A stretch of DNA of 64,000 nt, from contig UCEZ01000013.1 of NCBI GenBank assembly GCA_900471525.1, positions 27,371-91,370 on the forward strand, written 5' to 3'. The stretch's first letter is position 1. Each line of letters opens with the position of its first letter. This document shows, piece after piece, positions 36,745-45,404 of the stretch. The notes under the pieces are model-generated. The model was given only the letters and a program-made list of their open reading frames with translations, was not told the origin of the DNA and ran no database searches. The DNA comes from Hyphomicrobiales bacterium. Its GTDB lineage: Bacteria; Pseudomonadota; Alphaproteobacteria; Rhizobiales; Rhizobiaceae. A program made the position numbers and the translations under genes.

Positions 36745-37677
36745 ATGCTCACTCAGATCAAGGGACTGCATCACGTCACCTCGATGGCGGCAGACGCCCG
36801 CACCAACAACCAGTTCTTCACCGATGTGCTCGGCCTGCGCCGCGTCAAGAAAACCGTCAATTTCGATTCACCGGATGTCTATCATCTCTACTATGGTGAC
36901 GAGACGGGCGCCCCCGGCACTGTCATGACCTACTTTCCGTTCCCGGACATGGGACGGGGTCGTCCGGGCACCGGCGAAGTCGGCACGACCGTGTTCTCTG
37001 TCCCCGAAGGCTCGCTCGGCTTCTGGAGCGACCGGCTTTCCCAGCGGAACGTTTCGGGGATCAAGGCTGAGGAAACCTTTGGCGAGAAGCGGTTGAACTT
37101 TGCCGGCCCCGATGGCGACGGTTTTGCGCTGGTCGAGGTCCGTGACGACAATCGCCCGGTCTGGACGGCCAACGGCGTTTCCGAGGATCACGCGATCCGC
37201 GGCTTCCACTCGGTTGCCATGCGCCTTCGCGACGAAGGGGCAACGGCCGAACTGTTGAAGTACATGGGCTACGAAACGCTCGATGCCAAGGACGGCGTCA
37301 CGCGGCTGATCGTGCCCGGCGGCAATGGTGCCGGTCTGATCGACCTTGAAACCATGCCGAACATCCAGCGCGGACTGCAGGGCGCGGGCTCCGTGCATCA
37401 CGTCGCCTTCTCGGTCGAAAACCGGGAAAAGCAGCTGGAAGTGCGCAAGGCCCTGATGGACACGGGCTACCATGTCACGCCGGTGATCGACCGCGACTAT
37501 TTCTGGGCGATCTACTTCCGTACGCCGGGTGGCGTTCTGTTCGAAATCGCGACCAACGAACCGGGCTTCGACCGCGACGAGGATACGGCGCATCTGGGCG
37601 AAGCATTGAAACTGCCGCAGCAGCACAAGCATTTGCGGCCGATCCTCGAACAGCACCTGCAGAAGCTGGAAGGCTAA
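36745..37677 (+). CDS. Ring-cleaving dioxygenase of the VOC superfamily, MhqO-like
   Basis: 310 residues with two glyoxalase/VOC modules. Candidate metal ligands are in GLHHVTSMAA, GSVHHVAFSVEN and VLFEIATNEPGF. The family includes Bacillus MhqO, which opens hydroquinone-type rings. It is followed 12 bases later by an MhqD-like esterase, the same pairing as in the Bacillus quinone-resistance operon. I infer detoxification of quinones or catechols; no MhqR regulator is seen. Confidence 0.85.
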   Translation: MLTQIKGLHHVTSMAADARTNNQFFTDVLGLRRVKKTVNFDSPDVYHLYYGDETGAPGTVMTYFPFPDMGRGRPGTGEVGTTVFSVPEGSLGFWSDRLSQRNVSGIKAEETFGEKRLNFAGPDGDGFALVEVRDDNRPVWTANGVSEDHAIRGFHSVAMRLRDEGATAELLKYMGYETLDAKDGVTRLIVPGGNGAGLIDLETMPNIQRGLQGAGSVHHVAFSVENREKQLEVRKALMDTGYHVTPVIDRDYFWAIYFRTPGGVLFEIATNEPGFDRDEDTAHLGEALKLPQQHKHLRPILEQHLQKLEG

Positions 37678-37689
37678 GGGAGAAACAGC

Positions 37690-38289
37690 ATGACCGACTA
37701 TGGCTATGTGCACCGGTTGAAGGCCGGTGCACCCGGAAATCCGATCTTCTTCGTCCTACACGGAACCGGCGGCGACGAGCGGCAGTTCTTCGATTTCGGC
37801 GGCGACCTCCTGCCGGACGCGACGATCGTCTCGCCGCGCGGTGACGTCTCCGAACACGGTGCGGCGCGCTTCTTCCGCCGCACCGGCGAAGGCGTCTACG
37901 ACATGGCCGACCTTGCCCGGGCGACCGACAAGATGGCTGAGTTCGTGACCCGGCTGACCTCCGAGCACAAGGCATCCGAAATCATCGGCCTTGGCTTTTC
38001 CAACGGTGCCAACATTCTTGCCAACCTGCTGATCGAGAAGAACCTGTTCGACAAGGCGATCCTTTTGCATCCGCTCATTCCCTTCAAGCCGAAGGACAAT
38101 GCGTCGCTGGCGGGCAAGAAGATCCTGATCACCGCCGGCCAGCGCGACCCCATCTGCCCGGCGCCGCTGACACAGGCCCTTGCCGACTATTTTGCGGCAC
38201 AGAAGGCAAGCGTGGAAACTGAATGGCACACCGGTGGGCACGATATCCGCCCGAATGAGGTCGAGGCGATCCAGCGGTTTCTGGGGTGA
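37690..38289 (+). CDS. Carboxylesterase/alpha-beta hydrolase, MhqD-like
   Basis: 199 residues. The fold has FFVLHGTGGDERQF (oxyanion region), nucleophile elbow GFSNG, an aspartate in GQRDPICP and the histidine in HTGGHDI, a complete Ser-Asp-His set. The length is standard for the YpfH/MhqD group. Its operon partner is the dioxygenase immediately upstream. It probably hydrolyses products of quinone or aromatic detoxification. Confidence 0.87.
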   Translation: MTDYGYVHRLKAGAPGNPIFFVLHGTGGDERQFFDFGGDLLPDATIVSPRGDVSEHGAARFFRRTGEGVYDMADLARATDKMAEFVTRLTSEHKASEIIGLGFSNGANILANLLIEKNLFDKAILLHPLIPFKPKDNASLAGKKILITAGQRDPICPAPLTQALADYFAAQKASVETEWHTGGHDIRPNEVEAIQRFLG

Positions 38290-38335
38290 GGGATGCTCTC
38301 ATTTCTTCAACGAGGGGACTAGTGTTTGGCGCAAC

Positions 38336-38451
38336 AGCCCCTCACCCTAACCCTCTCCCCGCGCGCGGGGAGAGGGGACAATCGAGGTTGCCGCTTGTTC
38401 CTTCTCCCCGTCTTCACGGGGAGAAGGTGGCCGACAGGCCGGATGAGGGGC
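38336..38451. repeat. Dispersed palindromic intergenic repeat, copy 1
   Basis: The segment begins AGCCCCTCACCCTAACC and ends CCGGATGAGGGG. It contains two hairpins, CTCTCCCCGC/GCGGGGAGAG and TTCTCCCCG/CGGGGAGAA. A nearly identical copy lies at 57867-57980. Here it lies between the convergent mhqD-like and ggt genes. Confidence 0.85.
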
Positions 38452-38485
38452 AAATTCGGAGTATTCGGCTCATCCATAGAGCAGT

Positions 38486-40231
38486 TCAATACCCCCGCGC
38501 AGCCCCCGATGTCGCGCGGCTGTCCATCGCGCCGTTGTAGCGGGCGCCGCCGCCTTCTTCGATTTCCGCCAGATTTTCCCCGCCAACGAGGATGCCGGCG
38601 GCCTGGCCCCAGATTGTCCAGCTGGCGTCGATCCCGACGTCATGGCCCATTTCCGTCAACAGCTTCAGCGTATCAGAGGACAATGCGAAGGGCTCCATGT
38701 AGACCTTGTCGGGCAGCCATTGATGATGGATGCGCGGGGCGTCGATGGCTTCCTGGATGCTCATGCCATGATCGATGACGTTGATGATCGCTTCCAGTGT
38801 GATCGTGATGATGCGCGCGCCGCCGGGGCTACCGATGACCATGAACGGCTTGCCGTCCTTCGAGATGATCGTCGGGCTCATTGATGACAGCGGCGTCTTC
38901 TTCGGCTCGATCGCGTTGGCCTCGCCCTGGACCAGGCCATAGAGATTGGGCGAACCGGGCTTCGAGGTGAAGTCGTCCATCTCATTGTTGAGCAGGATGC
39001 CGGTTCCGGGTGCAACGACGCCGGCGCCGAACGAGCCGTTCAGCGTATAGGTGACCGCGACCGCATTGCCGTCATTGTCGATGATGGAATAATGCGTCGT
39101 CTCGGTGCTTTCGCCCATGCCCTTCGGCATCAGGGTTTTCGAGATCCCAGCCTTGAACGGATTGATCTTGTCGCGGATTTCCTTGGCATAGGCCTTGTCC
39201 GTGAGTTTATCGACGGGATTCTTGACGAAATCCGGATCCCCGAGCGCGGAGTTGCGATCGACATAGGCGTGGCGCATAGCCTCGATCATGGCATGCACGG
39301 TCTCTGCCGAGCCGTAGCCCAGATAGGACAGCGGATAGCCTTCCAGCACGTTGAGGATTTCGCAGATGATGACGCCACCCGAACTTGGCGGCGGCGAGGA
39401 GGCGATCTCGTAGCCGCGATAATTGCAGGTCACGGGTTTGAGTTCACGCACCGTATATTGTTCGAAATCGGCCTTGGTGAGAATGCCGCCGGTGGCAGCG
39501 CTCGCCTTGACGATATTGTCGGCAATGGCGCCCTTGTAGAAGGCGTCCGGGCCTTTTTCGGAAATGCTGGCGAGGCTCGCGGCCAGTTCCGGCTGGACCA
39601 GCGTTTCGCCGATCGAAAAACTCTTGCCATCCGGCTTCAGGAAGATCGCGGCGGCGGCCTTGTCCTTTGCCAGCTTCTTGGCGCCATTCTGCAGCGAGGC
39701 GACATCGCCCTGATCGAGCACGAAACCGTCCTTGGCAAAGCGGATGGCGGGCGCCAGCAGGTCCTCGCGCGACAGCGTGCCGTATTTTTCACGCGCCGTC
39801 TCGAAACCCATGACGGAGCCGGGAACGCCGACCGCCAGATAGCCGGCGGTGCTTGCGCCCTTGACGATCTCGCCCTTGTCGTCGAGATACATGGTCTTGG
39901 TCGAGGCGATCGGCGCGCGCTCGCGGAAATCCAGGAAGGTGGTCTTACCGTCCTTCAGCCGGATGGTCATGAATCCTCCGCCGCCGATATTGCCGGCGGT
40001 CGGATAGACGACGGACAGCGTATAGCCGACAGCGACAGCCGCATCGACGGCATTGCCGCCTTTCTTCAACACCTCGACGCCGACATCGGAGGCGAGATGC
40101 TGGGCGGTGACGACCATGCCGTGCTCTGCCTTGACCGGCTCGGGCGAGGCGGCAAGGGCTGGTGGCAGTGGCAGAAGGGCTACGGAGATGATGAGGGCGG
40201 CGAAAGTGCCGCGACGGGTAACAGGCAGCAT
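38486..40231 (-). CDS. ggt: Gamma-glutamyltransferase
   Basis: 581 residues with a signal peptide (LPLPPALA-AS). The proenzyme is complete: the autoprocessing/catalytic threonine is Thr378 in ESTETTHYSIID, and the small-subunit substrate region PLSSMSPTI and GSPGGARIITI are present. This periplasmic enzyme hydrolyses or transfers the gamma-glutamyl group of glutathione. It may provide glutathione recycling; no direct operon partner is seen. Confidence 0.95.
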   Translation of the reverse strand: MLPVTRRGTFAALIISVALLPLPPALAASPEPVKAEHGMVVTAQHLASDVGVEVLKKGGNAVDAAVAVGYTLSVVYPTAGNIGGGGFMTIRLKDGKTTFLDFRERAPIASTKTMYLDDKGEIVKGASTAGYLAVGVPGSVMGFETAREKYGTLSREDLLAPAIRFAKDGFVLDQGDVASLQNGAKKLAKDKAAAAIFLKPDGKSFSIGETLVQPELAASLASISEKGPDAFYKGAIADNIVKASAATGGILTKADFEQYTVRELKPVTCNYRGYEIASSPPPSSGGVIICEILNVLEGYPLSYLGYGSAETVHAMIEAMRHAYVDRNSALGDPDFVKNPVDKLTDKAYAKEIRDKINPFKAGISKTLMPKGMGESTETTHYSIIDNDGNAVAVTYTLNGSFGAGVVAPGTGILLNNEMDDFTSKPGSPNLYGLVQGEANAIEPKKTPLSSMSPTIISKDGKPFMVIGSPGGARIITITLEAIINVIDHGMSIQEAIDAPRIHHQWLPDKVYMEPFALSSDTLKLLTEMGHDVGIDASWTIWGQAAGILVGGENLAEIEEGGGARYNGAMDSRATSGAARGY

Positions 40232-40777
40232 GGTGTTCTCCCGGTTCCGGTTTTTCGGATGCGGTATCTTTGCCGAGTTCCGGCGGGAATGCCACCGTGC
40301 ATTTTGTCCGTCTGGCGAGTTTTGAGGGGGGAGCGCGGTCCCCTATGCCCGATAGCCACGCCCGGAAAATCCGCCGTGGGGTTGCTTGTTTGGTTACTTG
40401 GCCGGGGCGCTGGAAAGTGCCGCAGTTAAGTAAGTTTATTTGACGCCTTCCAGCGCCCCGTTCGATGGTCGTCGGCGGCAACTCGGCTCCTCTACGGCCG
40501 ACATTCGCGTCAACCTTCTGTGCCGCACAGGCACGTCCGCAGCCGCATCAGCCTGCGGAGGGGAACCATTTTCTGATCGCCCACCGGATGAAGGCCTACG
40601 TCCTTCCAACACCCGGCACCGTTCCCGCCTCACTGCTACGCCTAGCAGTCTAGCCGATGACAGGACGCAATGATGATGGCATGGGTTTTGGTGGCGGGGA
40701 TGGGCGGGGAATATGATTTGTGTTTTGCATGTGCGTCTTCAAGAAGCGGGCGCTTCGGGAGAAAATAGGATGCTTGT
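40232..40777. other. Non-coding stretch with a 13-bp inverted repeat
   Basis: I find no convincing gene in this stretch. A perfect 13-base inverted repeat (40403-40415 with 40448-40460) flanks 32 bases. Several short open frames on both strands lack ribosome sites. The sequence may be a decayed gene or dispersed repeat. Confidence 0.4.
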
Positions 40778-41092
40778 TTAGTTCTCCGACGCATAGTCTG
40801 GAGCACCGCTAAAATCATGAAGCATCTGACTGAACGGAAGACGAATGATTGATTGCCTGAAGATGCGATCTGCCACGGTGCAATGACAATAATAACTCGA
40901 AATCCCGGCCCGTCCGCAAATGGCTTCCGGACTATCGATGAGGTTGATGCCACTTGAAGCCCCGACAATCACAGTCAACCCTTCGGTCTGCTTGCCGAGA
41001 GGTGTCATGACAACGATTCGTGGAGAGCCGAGCCAAAAACCAAAGCCGACGAGAAGGATGACCAATGTCAGGAGACGTAATGTATCACGCAT
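40778..41092 (-). CDS. Small membrane-anchored or secreted hypothetical protein
   Basis: 104 residues with one hydrophobic N-terminal segment (about 6-22) and three cysteines (ICGRAG; YYCHCTVAD). A GAGG ribosome site precedes the ATG at good spacing. I do not recognise the family. It lies downstream of the apnL operon end, in the same direction, but probably as a separate unit. Confidence 0.5.
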   Translation of the reverse strand: MRDTLRLLTLVILLVGFGFWLGSPRIVVMTPLGKQTEGLTVIVGASSGINLIDSPEAICGRAGISSYYCHCTVADRIFRQSIIRLPFSQMLHDFSGAPDYASEN

Positions 41093-41164
41093 GGGACCTC
41101 GCGGGCGGCAATGTCCCGATCTATCAAACCTTTTGTTCAGATCAATTTATGGTTGTGTTCGTGG

Positions 41165-43069
41165 TTAATTTTGAGATGGACGCGCGGCTTGCCGGACCAG
41201 AATGCTGGCGAACGTGAAGGGCTTCAGCTGAATTTTCGTTTGCGGCGGTGAAGTGTCGGTGAAGGTCAGCTGTGACAGATCGACAGATTGCACCTCGCCG
41301 GTGATGTTGATTGCCCAGAGAACCCGGCCGGCCGCTGTCTCCACCGTGAAGGCCAGCACCTTGCCCGGTTCCGACGAAATCACGGACCGCCATGTCTGTC
41401 CGGCCAGTTCCGCCAGTCCCTTAACGACATCATGCAGAGGCCGTTTGCCGCCTTCCGCGACCGGCTCATCCTGTCCGGCGTAGAGCCCGAACGAACCAGT
41501 CAGTGCCGACAATGTCAGCGTTTCGAGCCCGGCATCCAACACCGACGCAATATAACCGGCGGCGAAGGCGGCGGCGAACTGGCCGTTATGGCGGGGGTCG
41601 CGGTTGGCCATCGGAATGCGGCCACTGTTCGGATTGTCCATCGTGCGGCTGCCATAGGGGTTCTGGCGCATGGGAATGGTGGAAGGGCCGAGGCGGTAGG
41701 GTTTATTACCGTAGATGGCGCGGACGGATCTCGTGATGAAGGGCAGGGCTTCGAGCGTCTGCATGACGCTGATATCGTCGGCGGCGTGGACGATCGGGTT
41801 GGTGCAGTGGCTGATGAAATCGAGGTTATCGGCCGGCACACGCTTGCGGTTGAGCTCGGTGAAATAGGAGAGCATGCCGCCGCCCAGCCGAATACCGGGA
41901 AAGGCTTTCGCGGCCGCTGCATAGACATCGTCCAGCGGCGGGCAGTCTGGCCACTGGCTACCGGGCGGCGTGGACTGGCGATCGACGGAGGGGCAGGCCA
42001 TGATGGCGTCGGGCGCGAAATTTGCGGCGCGCATCCAGGCCGCGACCTCCTGCATTTCCTCATCCAGCGGGCGTTGGCAGGGGACCGCGATTTCGAGCGT
42101 CGTGGTGCCCTTGTGACCGGCGGCAATATCAGCGAAGCCCTTGAAGGCCGCGGCACCATGACCGGCGGCGGGGTCGAAATGGAAGAGCAGGTCCTGCACC
42201 TTCGGGGCGTCCGGCTGCCGGAGGGTGGCCAGGCTGGCCCCGGCTTCTTCCGGGGTAATCGCCAGGCCGATGGCGGGCATCGTACCGGACGCTTCACTGG
42301 GGGTGAGGCGGATTAAGCCGACGTTCCCGACGGATGCGGGGGGATTGCCCGAGGCGACGCGGCTGTCGGTGACGGTCAGGGTGATCTGCTGGGCGACCGG
42401 TTCGTTTGGCGGGATTTGGTAGGGCCAGGGTAGGGCGAGCGGGCGGACATAGGTCTTGTAGGAGGCATCCGACCAGTTGCGCTGGTCTTCCATCTCGAAT
42501 GTATCGCCTTCCATGCGGCATTCGACGCTGACGCCGGAAAGGACGGTGTGGGTGATGGCGCGCATGTCCTTGAAGGGCTGCCAGGGCTCGATCAGATCGG
42601 GGAGCTTCGTGTTTTCGACGGCGCCGTCGACATGCTCGACGGTGACCGGCGTGCCGGCGACGCCGACGATCGGATGAAGGATGCAGAAGCCGCAGCGGTT
42701 GGTCTCGAAGCCGGTGGCGGAGAGTGCCTCGCCCTTGAAGGTCAGCCTGCCATCGGCGGTGCCTTCGATCGAGGCGGTTATGTCGAGAACCGTGCCGCTC
42801 GGGCCTTTGCAGCGGGCGTTGTAGGAGACGGTGAAGCCGATCCCGGTTTCCGTTACGGCTAGAATCGACAAGGTCGGATCATAGGTGCCCCAGTCGCGGT
42901 CGCGGACCAGATAGGAGATCGCGCGCAGAACCTCGACGCCGTCATAGGTGATGGCGCGCAGGTTGCCGCCGGTCAGCTGCGCCGTCAGTTTTCCGGCCTT
43001 GAGGAGTTGCGGGGTGGATTCGGCTTGCGCAGTGCCGTAGAGCCTGAAGGCAAGATCGGCATCCGTCAT
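41165..43069 (-). CDS. apnL: D-apionate lactonase
   Basis: 634 residues, in line with ApnL enzymes of rhizobial D-apiose pathways. It hydrolyses D-apionolactone to D-apionate. The order of domains is not obvious, but recognisable stretches include GLIRLTPSEA and FGLYAGQDEP, and context is strong: its start overlaps the stop of the Gfo/Idh/MocA dehydrogenase that makes the lactone (ATGA), and all other pathway genes lie upstream in the same direction. No signal peptide, so it acts in the cytoplasm. Confidence 0.88.
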   Translation of the reverse strand: MTDADLAFRLYGTAQAESTPQLLKAGKLTAQLTGGNLRAITYDGVEVLRAISYLVRDRDWGTYDPTLSILAVTETGIGFTVSYNARCKGPSGTVLDITASIEGTADGRLTFKGEALSATGFETNRCGFCILHPIVGVAGTPVTVEHVDGAVENTKLPDLIEPWQPFKDMRAITHTVLSGVSVECRMEGDTFEMEDQRNWSDASYKTYVRPLALPWPYQIPPNEPVAQQITLTVTDSRVASGNPPASVGNVGLIRLTPSEASGTMPAIGLAITPEEAGASLATLRQPDAPKVQDLLFHFDPAAGHGAAAFKGFADIAAGHKGTTTLEIAVPCQRPLDEEMQEVAAWMRAANFAPDAIMACPSVDRQSTPPGSQWPDCPPLDDVYAAAAKAFPGIRLGGGMLSYFTELNRKRVPADNLDFISHCTNPIVHAADDISVMQTLEALPFITRSVRAIYGNKPYRLGPSTIPMRQNPYGSRTMDNPNSGRIPMANRDPRHNGQFAAAFAAGYIASVLDAGLETLTLSALTGSFGLYAGQDEPVAEGGKRPLHDVVKGLAELAGQTWRSVISSEPGKVLAFTVETAAGRVLWAINITGEVQSVDLSQLTFTDTSPPQTKIQLKPFTFASILVRQAARPSQN

Positions 43070-44100
43070 TTCAGCAAAGTCCCGATCTCGACGGTGGCCT
43101 TGGAGGCGGCGCTTTGATAGGCGGCCTCGACCAGCGCGAAGGTCTTCAGATTGTCGGCGCCTGAGGTGGAGGTTTCCTTGGCTGCAGCCAGACTGTCGGT
43201 CCAGTGCTGCTGGATGGCGTAGACGCTTTCCTGGATATTGTGCCAGGGGCGTGAAGCCCAGGGGAGAAGCGCCGGGGCGACGTCCGTGTTGACAGTGCCG
43301 CCGGCATTGGTGACCTGCAATTCGTAGCCCTGCGACAGGCGGATCGAGCCCTCCGTGCCGTCGATTTCGATCAGCGTTTCCGGAAAAGGCTCGACAGACT
43401 GTTTTGTAGCATAGCTGACATCGACGATGGAGGTCGCGCCGCTCTCATGATCGAGCAGGATGGTGGCGACATCCTCGCCGTTGATCTTCGGGTTGACGCG
43501 CTTGGTGCGGGCCGACAGGCTCGTCACGTCACCCAAAATATAACGGGCGATATCCAGCGTATGGATGCCGAGATCCTCGATGATGAAACGCTTGCCTTCG
43601 GCGAGGTAAGGCTGACCGGAGAAAACATCGTAGCCGGAGCGGAAGGAGAAGCGGCCCCAGAAGGGGGTGCCGATCGCGCCCGAGTCGAGAGCCTTGCGGA
43701 CGGCCTGGATCGGCGTCTGCCAGCGGAAGTTTTCATGGATCATCAGGGGGATGCCGGCTTTCTTGCAGGCAGCGACCATGGCCTTGGCGTCGGCGAGCGT
43801 CGGGGCAAAGGGCTTCTGGCAGATGGCCGGGACCTTGTGGGCGGCGGCCAGTTCGACCAGGACGCGGTGGCTGTTGACGGTGGTGGCGATATCGACGAAA
43901 TCGAAGCCGCCATCGGCAAACATCTGTGTCGCATCGCTGTAGCGGCGCTCGATGCCGAACTGGTCGCCGACGATCTTTAGGCGCTCTGGATCACGGTCGC
44001 AGATGGCGACGATATCAGCGCCCTTGACGTCGTTCCAGCCGTGCATCTGGTTGACGGCGAAGAAGCCGCAACCGATCAGGGCTCCCTTGAGATCGGTCAT
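43066..44100 (-). CDS. apsD: D-apiose dehydrogenase (Gfo/Idh/MocA family)
   Basis: 344 residues. The N-terminal Rossmann fold has GCGFFAVNQMHGW and AICDRDPERL. The family's catalytic region EKP is changed to QKPFAPT, with Lys kept, and DLGIHTLDIARYI gives the usual C-terminal active-site His. It should oxidise D-apiose to D-apionolactone with NAD(P). It is coupled by a 4-base overlap to the lactonase and lies after the sugar ABC transporter genes. Confidence 0.86.
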   Translation of the reverse strand: MTDLKGALIGCGFFAVNQMHGWNDVKGADIVAICDRDPERLKIVGDQFGIERRYSDATQMFADGGFDFVDIATTVNSHRVLVELAAAHKVPAICQKPFAPTLADAKAMVAACKKAGIPLMIHENFRWQTPIQAVRKALDSGAIGTPFWGRFSFRSGYDVFSGQPYLAEGKRFIIEDLGIHTLDIARYILGDVTSLSARTKRVNPKINGEDVATILLDHESGATSIVDVSYATKQSVEPFPETLIEIDGTEGSIRLSQGYELQVTNAGGTVNTDVAPALLPWASRPWHNIQESVYAIQQHWTDSLAAAKETSTSGADNLKTFALVEAAYQSAASKATVEIGTLLK

Positions 44101-44118
44101 TTCAATCTACTCCCGGGG

Positions 44119-44330
44119 ACTACCCCTCACCAACTTCGGCCAAGGGCTCGCCTTGCTCGCCCGGCCTTCGTATCCTCTCCCGCAAGGGGAGAGGTAAACC
44201 CGTAGTATCCACCTTGCCTCAAGCGAGCGTGGTCTTCGTGGCACCCCCTACCTCTCCCCTTGTGGGAGAGGATAGCAAGTCCGTGAGAGGCGTAAGCCGA
44301 TCACTGGACGCGCTTGGTGAGGGGTGAAAC
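44119..44330. repeat. Palindromic intergenic mosaic repeat
   Basis: This AT-poor gap of about 210 bases between the permease and apsD is bounded by inverted CCCCTCACC and GGTGAGGGG. It includes hairpins CTCTCCC...GGGAGAG and CCTCTCCCC...GTGGGAGAGG. It is related in style to the repeats at 38336 and 57867 but differs in sequence. It interrupts the operon and may alter expression of the two distal genes. Confidence 0.6.
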
Positions 44331-44336
44331 TTGCGA

Positions 44337-45404
44337 TCAGCCCTTCTTGGCCAGCTGCATCAAAGTCACCTGCTGCTGCAGGCGGCGCTGGGCCTGGTCG
44401 ACCACCACGGCGACGATGATGACGATGCCCTTGATGACCATCTGCCAGAAGGAGGAGACGCCCATCATGACGAGGCCGTCGGAGAGGATGCCGATGACGA
44501 AGGCGCCGATGATGGTGCCGCCGATCGTGCCGCGCCCGCCGGACATCGAGGTGCCGCCGAGAACGGCCGCGGCGATGGCGTTGAGCTCGAAGGAATTGCC
44601 GGTCGCCGGATGCGAGGCCATCAGTTCCGAGGAGATGACGATGCCGACGATGGCGGCGCAGAAACCGGAGAACATATAGACGAACATCTTGACCCGATCG
44701 ACGCGGATGCCGGACATGCGGGCGGCGCGCTCATTGCCGCCGACGGCGAAAATCTGGCGGCCGATCGGCACGTATTTGGCGACATAGGCGGCGGCGAGCG
44801 CCACGACGATCAGGATCCAGATCGATACCGGCAGGCCGATGATGCGGCCGGAGCCGAGGAAGCCGAAACCGGTCGTCGCCAGTTCGGGCTTGCCGACCAG
44901 GTTCGGAAAGGTCTGGCCGTCGGAGGAGAGCAGGGCGAAGCCGCGCGCCACGTAGAGCGTGCCAAGCGTGGCGATGAACGGGGCGACGTTGAGCCTGGTG
45001 ATCAGCAGGCCATTGACCGCACCGATGACAACGCCGACGGCGAGCGTGATCAGGCAGACCTCGACGACGTTGAAATACATCGTATAGCCGATCTGCAGGT
45101 CGATGCCGTTGAGGATCAAGCCGCCGGCGACCATGCCGCAAAGGCCGACGATGGAGCCGACCGACAGGTCGATGCCGCCGGTGATGATGACGAAGGTCAT
45201 GCCCATGGCAAGGAACGCGTTGAGCGCGACATGTTTCGACATCAGGATGATGTTGGCCGCCGACAGGAAGTTCGGCGCGAAGACCGAGAAGAAGGCGATG
45301 ACGGCGAAGAGCGCAATAAAGGTTCTGAGCTTCATCAACGTCAGGAGAATGGAGCCGTTATCGGCTGCCGGTGCTTTTTCGGTCGCGGTTGCGGTGGTCA
45401 TCAC
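44337..45404 (-). CDS. Sugar ABC transporter permease (RbsC-type)
   Basis: 355 residues with about ten hydrophobic segments and family stretches GGIDLSVGSIVGLCGMVAGG, NGLLITRLNVAPFIATLGTL and GGTSMSGGRGTIGGTIIGA. It forms the channel of a CUT2-type importer with the ATPase and binding protein upstream. Its start overlaps the ATPase stop by 4 bases. The context indicates D-apiose as the likely cargo. Confidence 0.92.
   Translation of the reverse strand: MMTTATATEKAPAADNGSILLTLMKLRTFIALFAVIAFFSVFAPNFLSAANIILMSKHVALNAFLAMGMTFVIITGGIDLSVGSIVGLCGMVAGGLILNGIDLQIGYTMYFNVVEVCLITLAVGVVIGAVNGLLITRLNVAPFIATLGTLYVARGFALLSSDGQTFPNLVGKPELATTGFGFLGSGRIIGLPVSIWILIVVALAAAYVAKYVPIGRQIFAVGGNERAARMSGIRVDRVKMFVYMFSGFCAAIVGIVISSELMASHPATGNSFELNAIAAAVLGGTSMSGGRGTIGGTIIGAFVIGILSDGLVMMGVSSFWQMVIKGIVIIVAVVVDQAQRRLQQQVTLMQLAKKG

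Noticed and set aside
36484..36774. 96-codon minus-strand frame upstream of the mhqO-like gene
   Set aside because: It overlaps the start of a supported gene and the cspA promoter, has no ribosome site and resembles no family.
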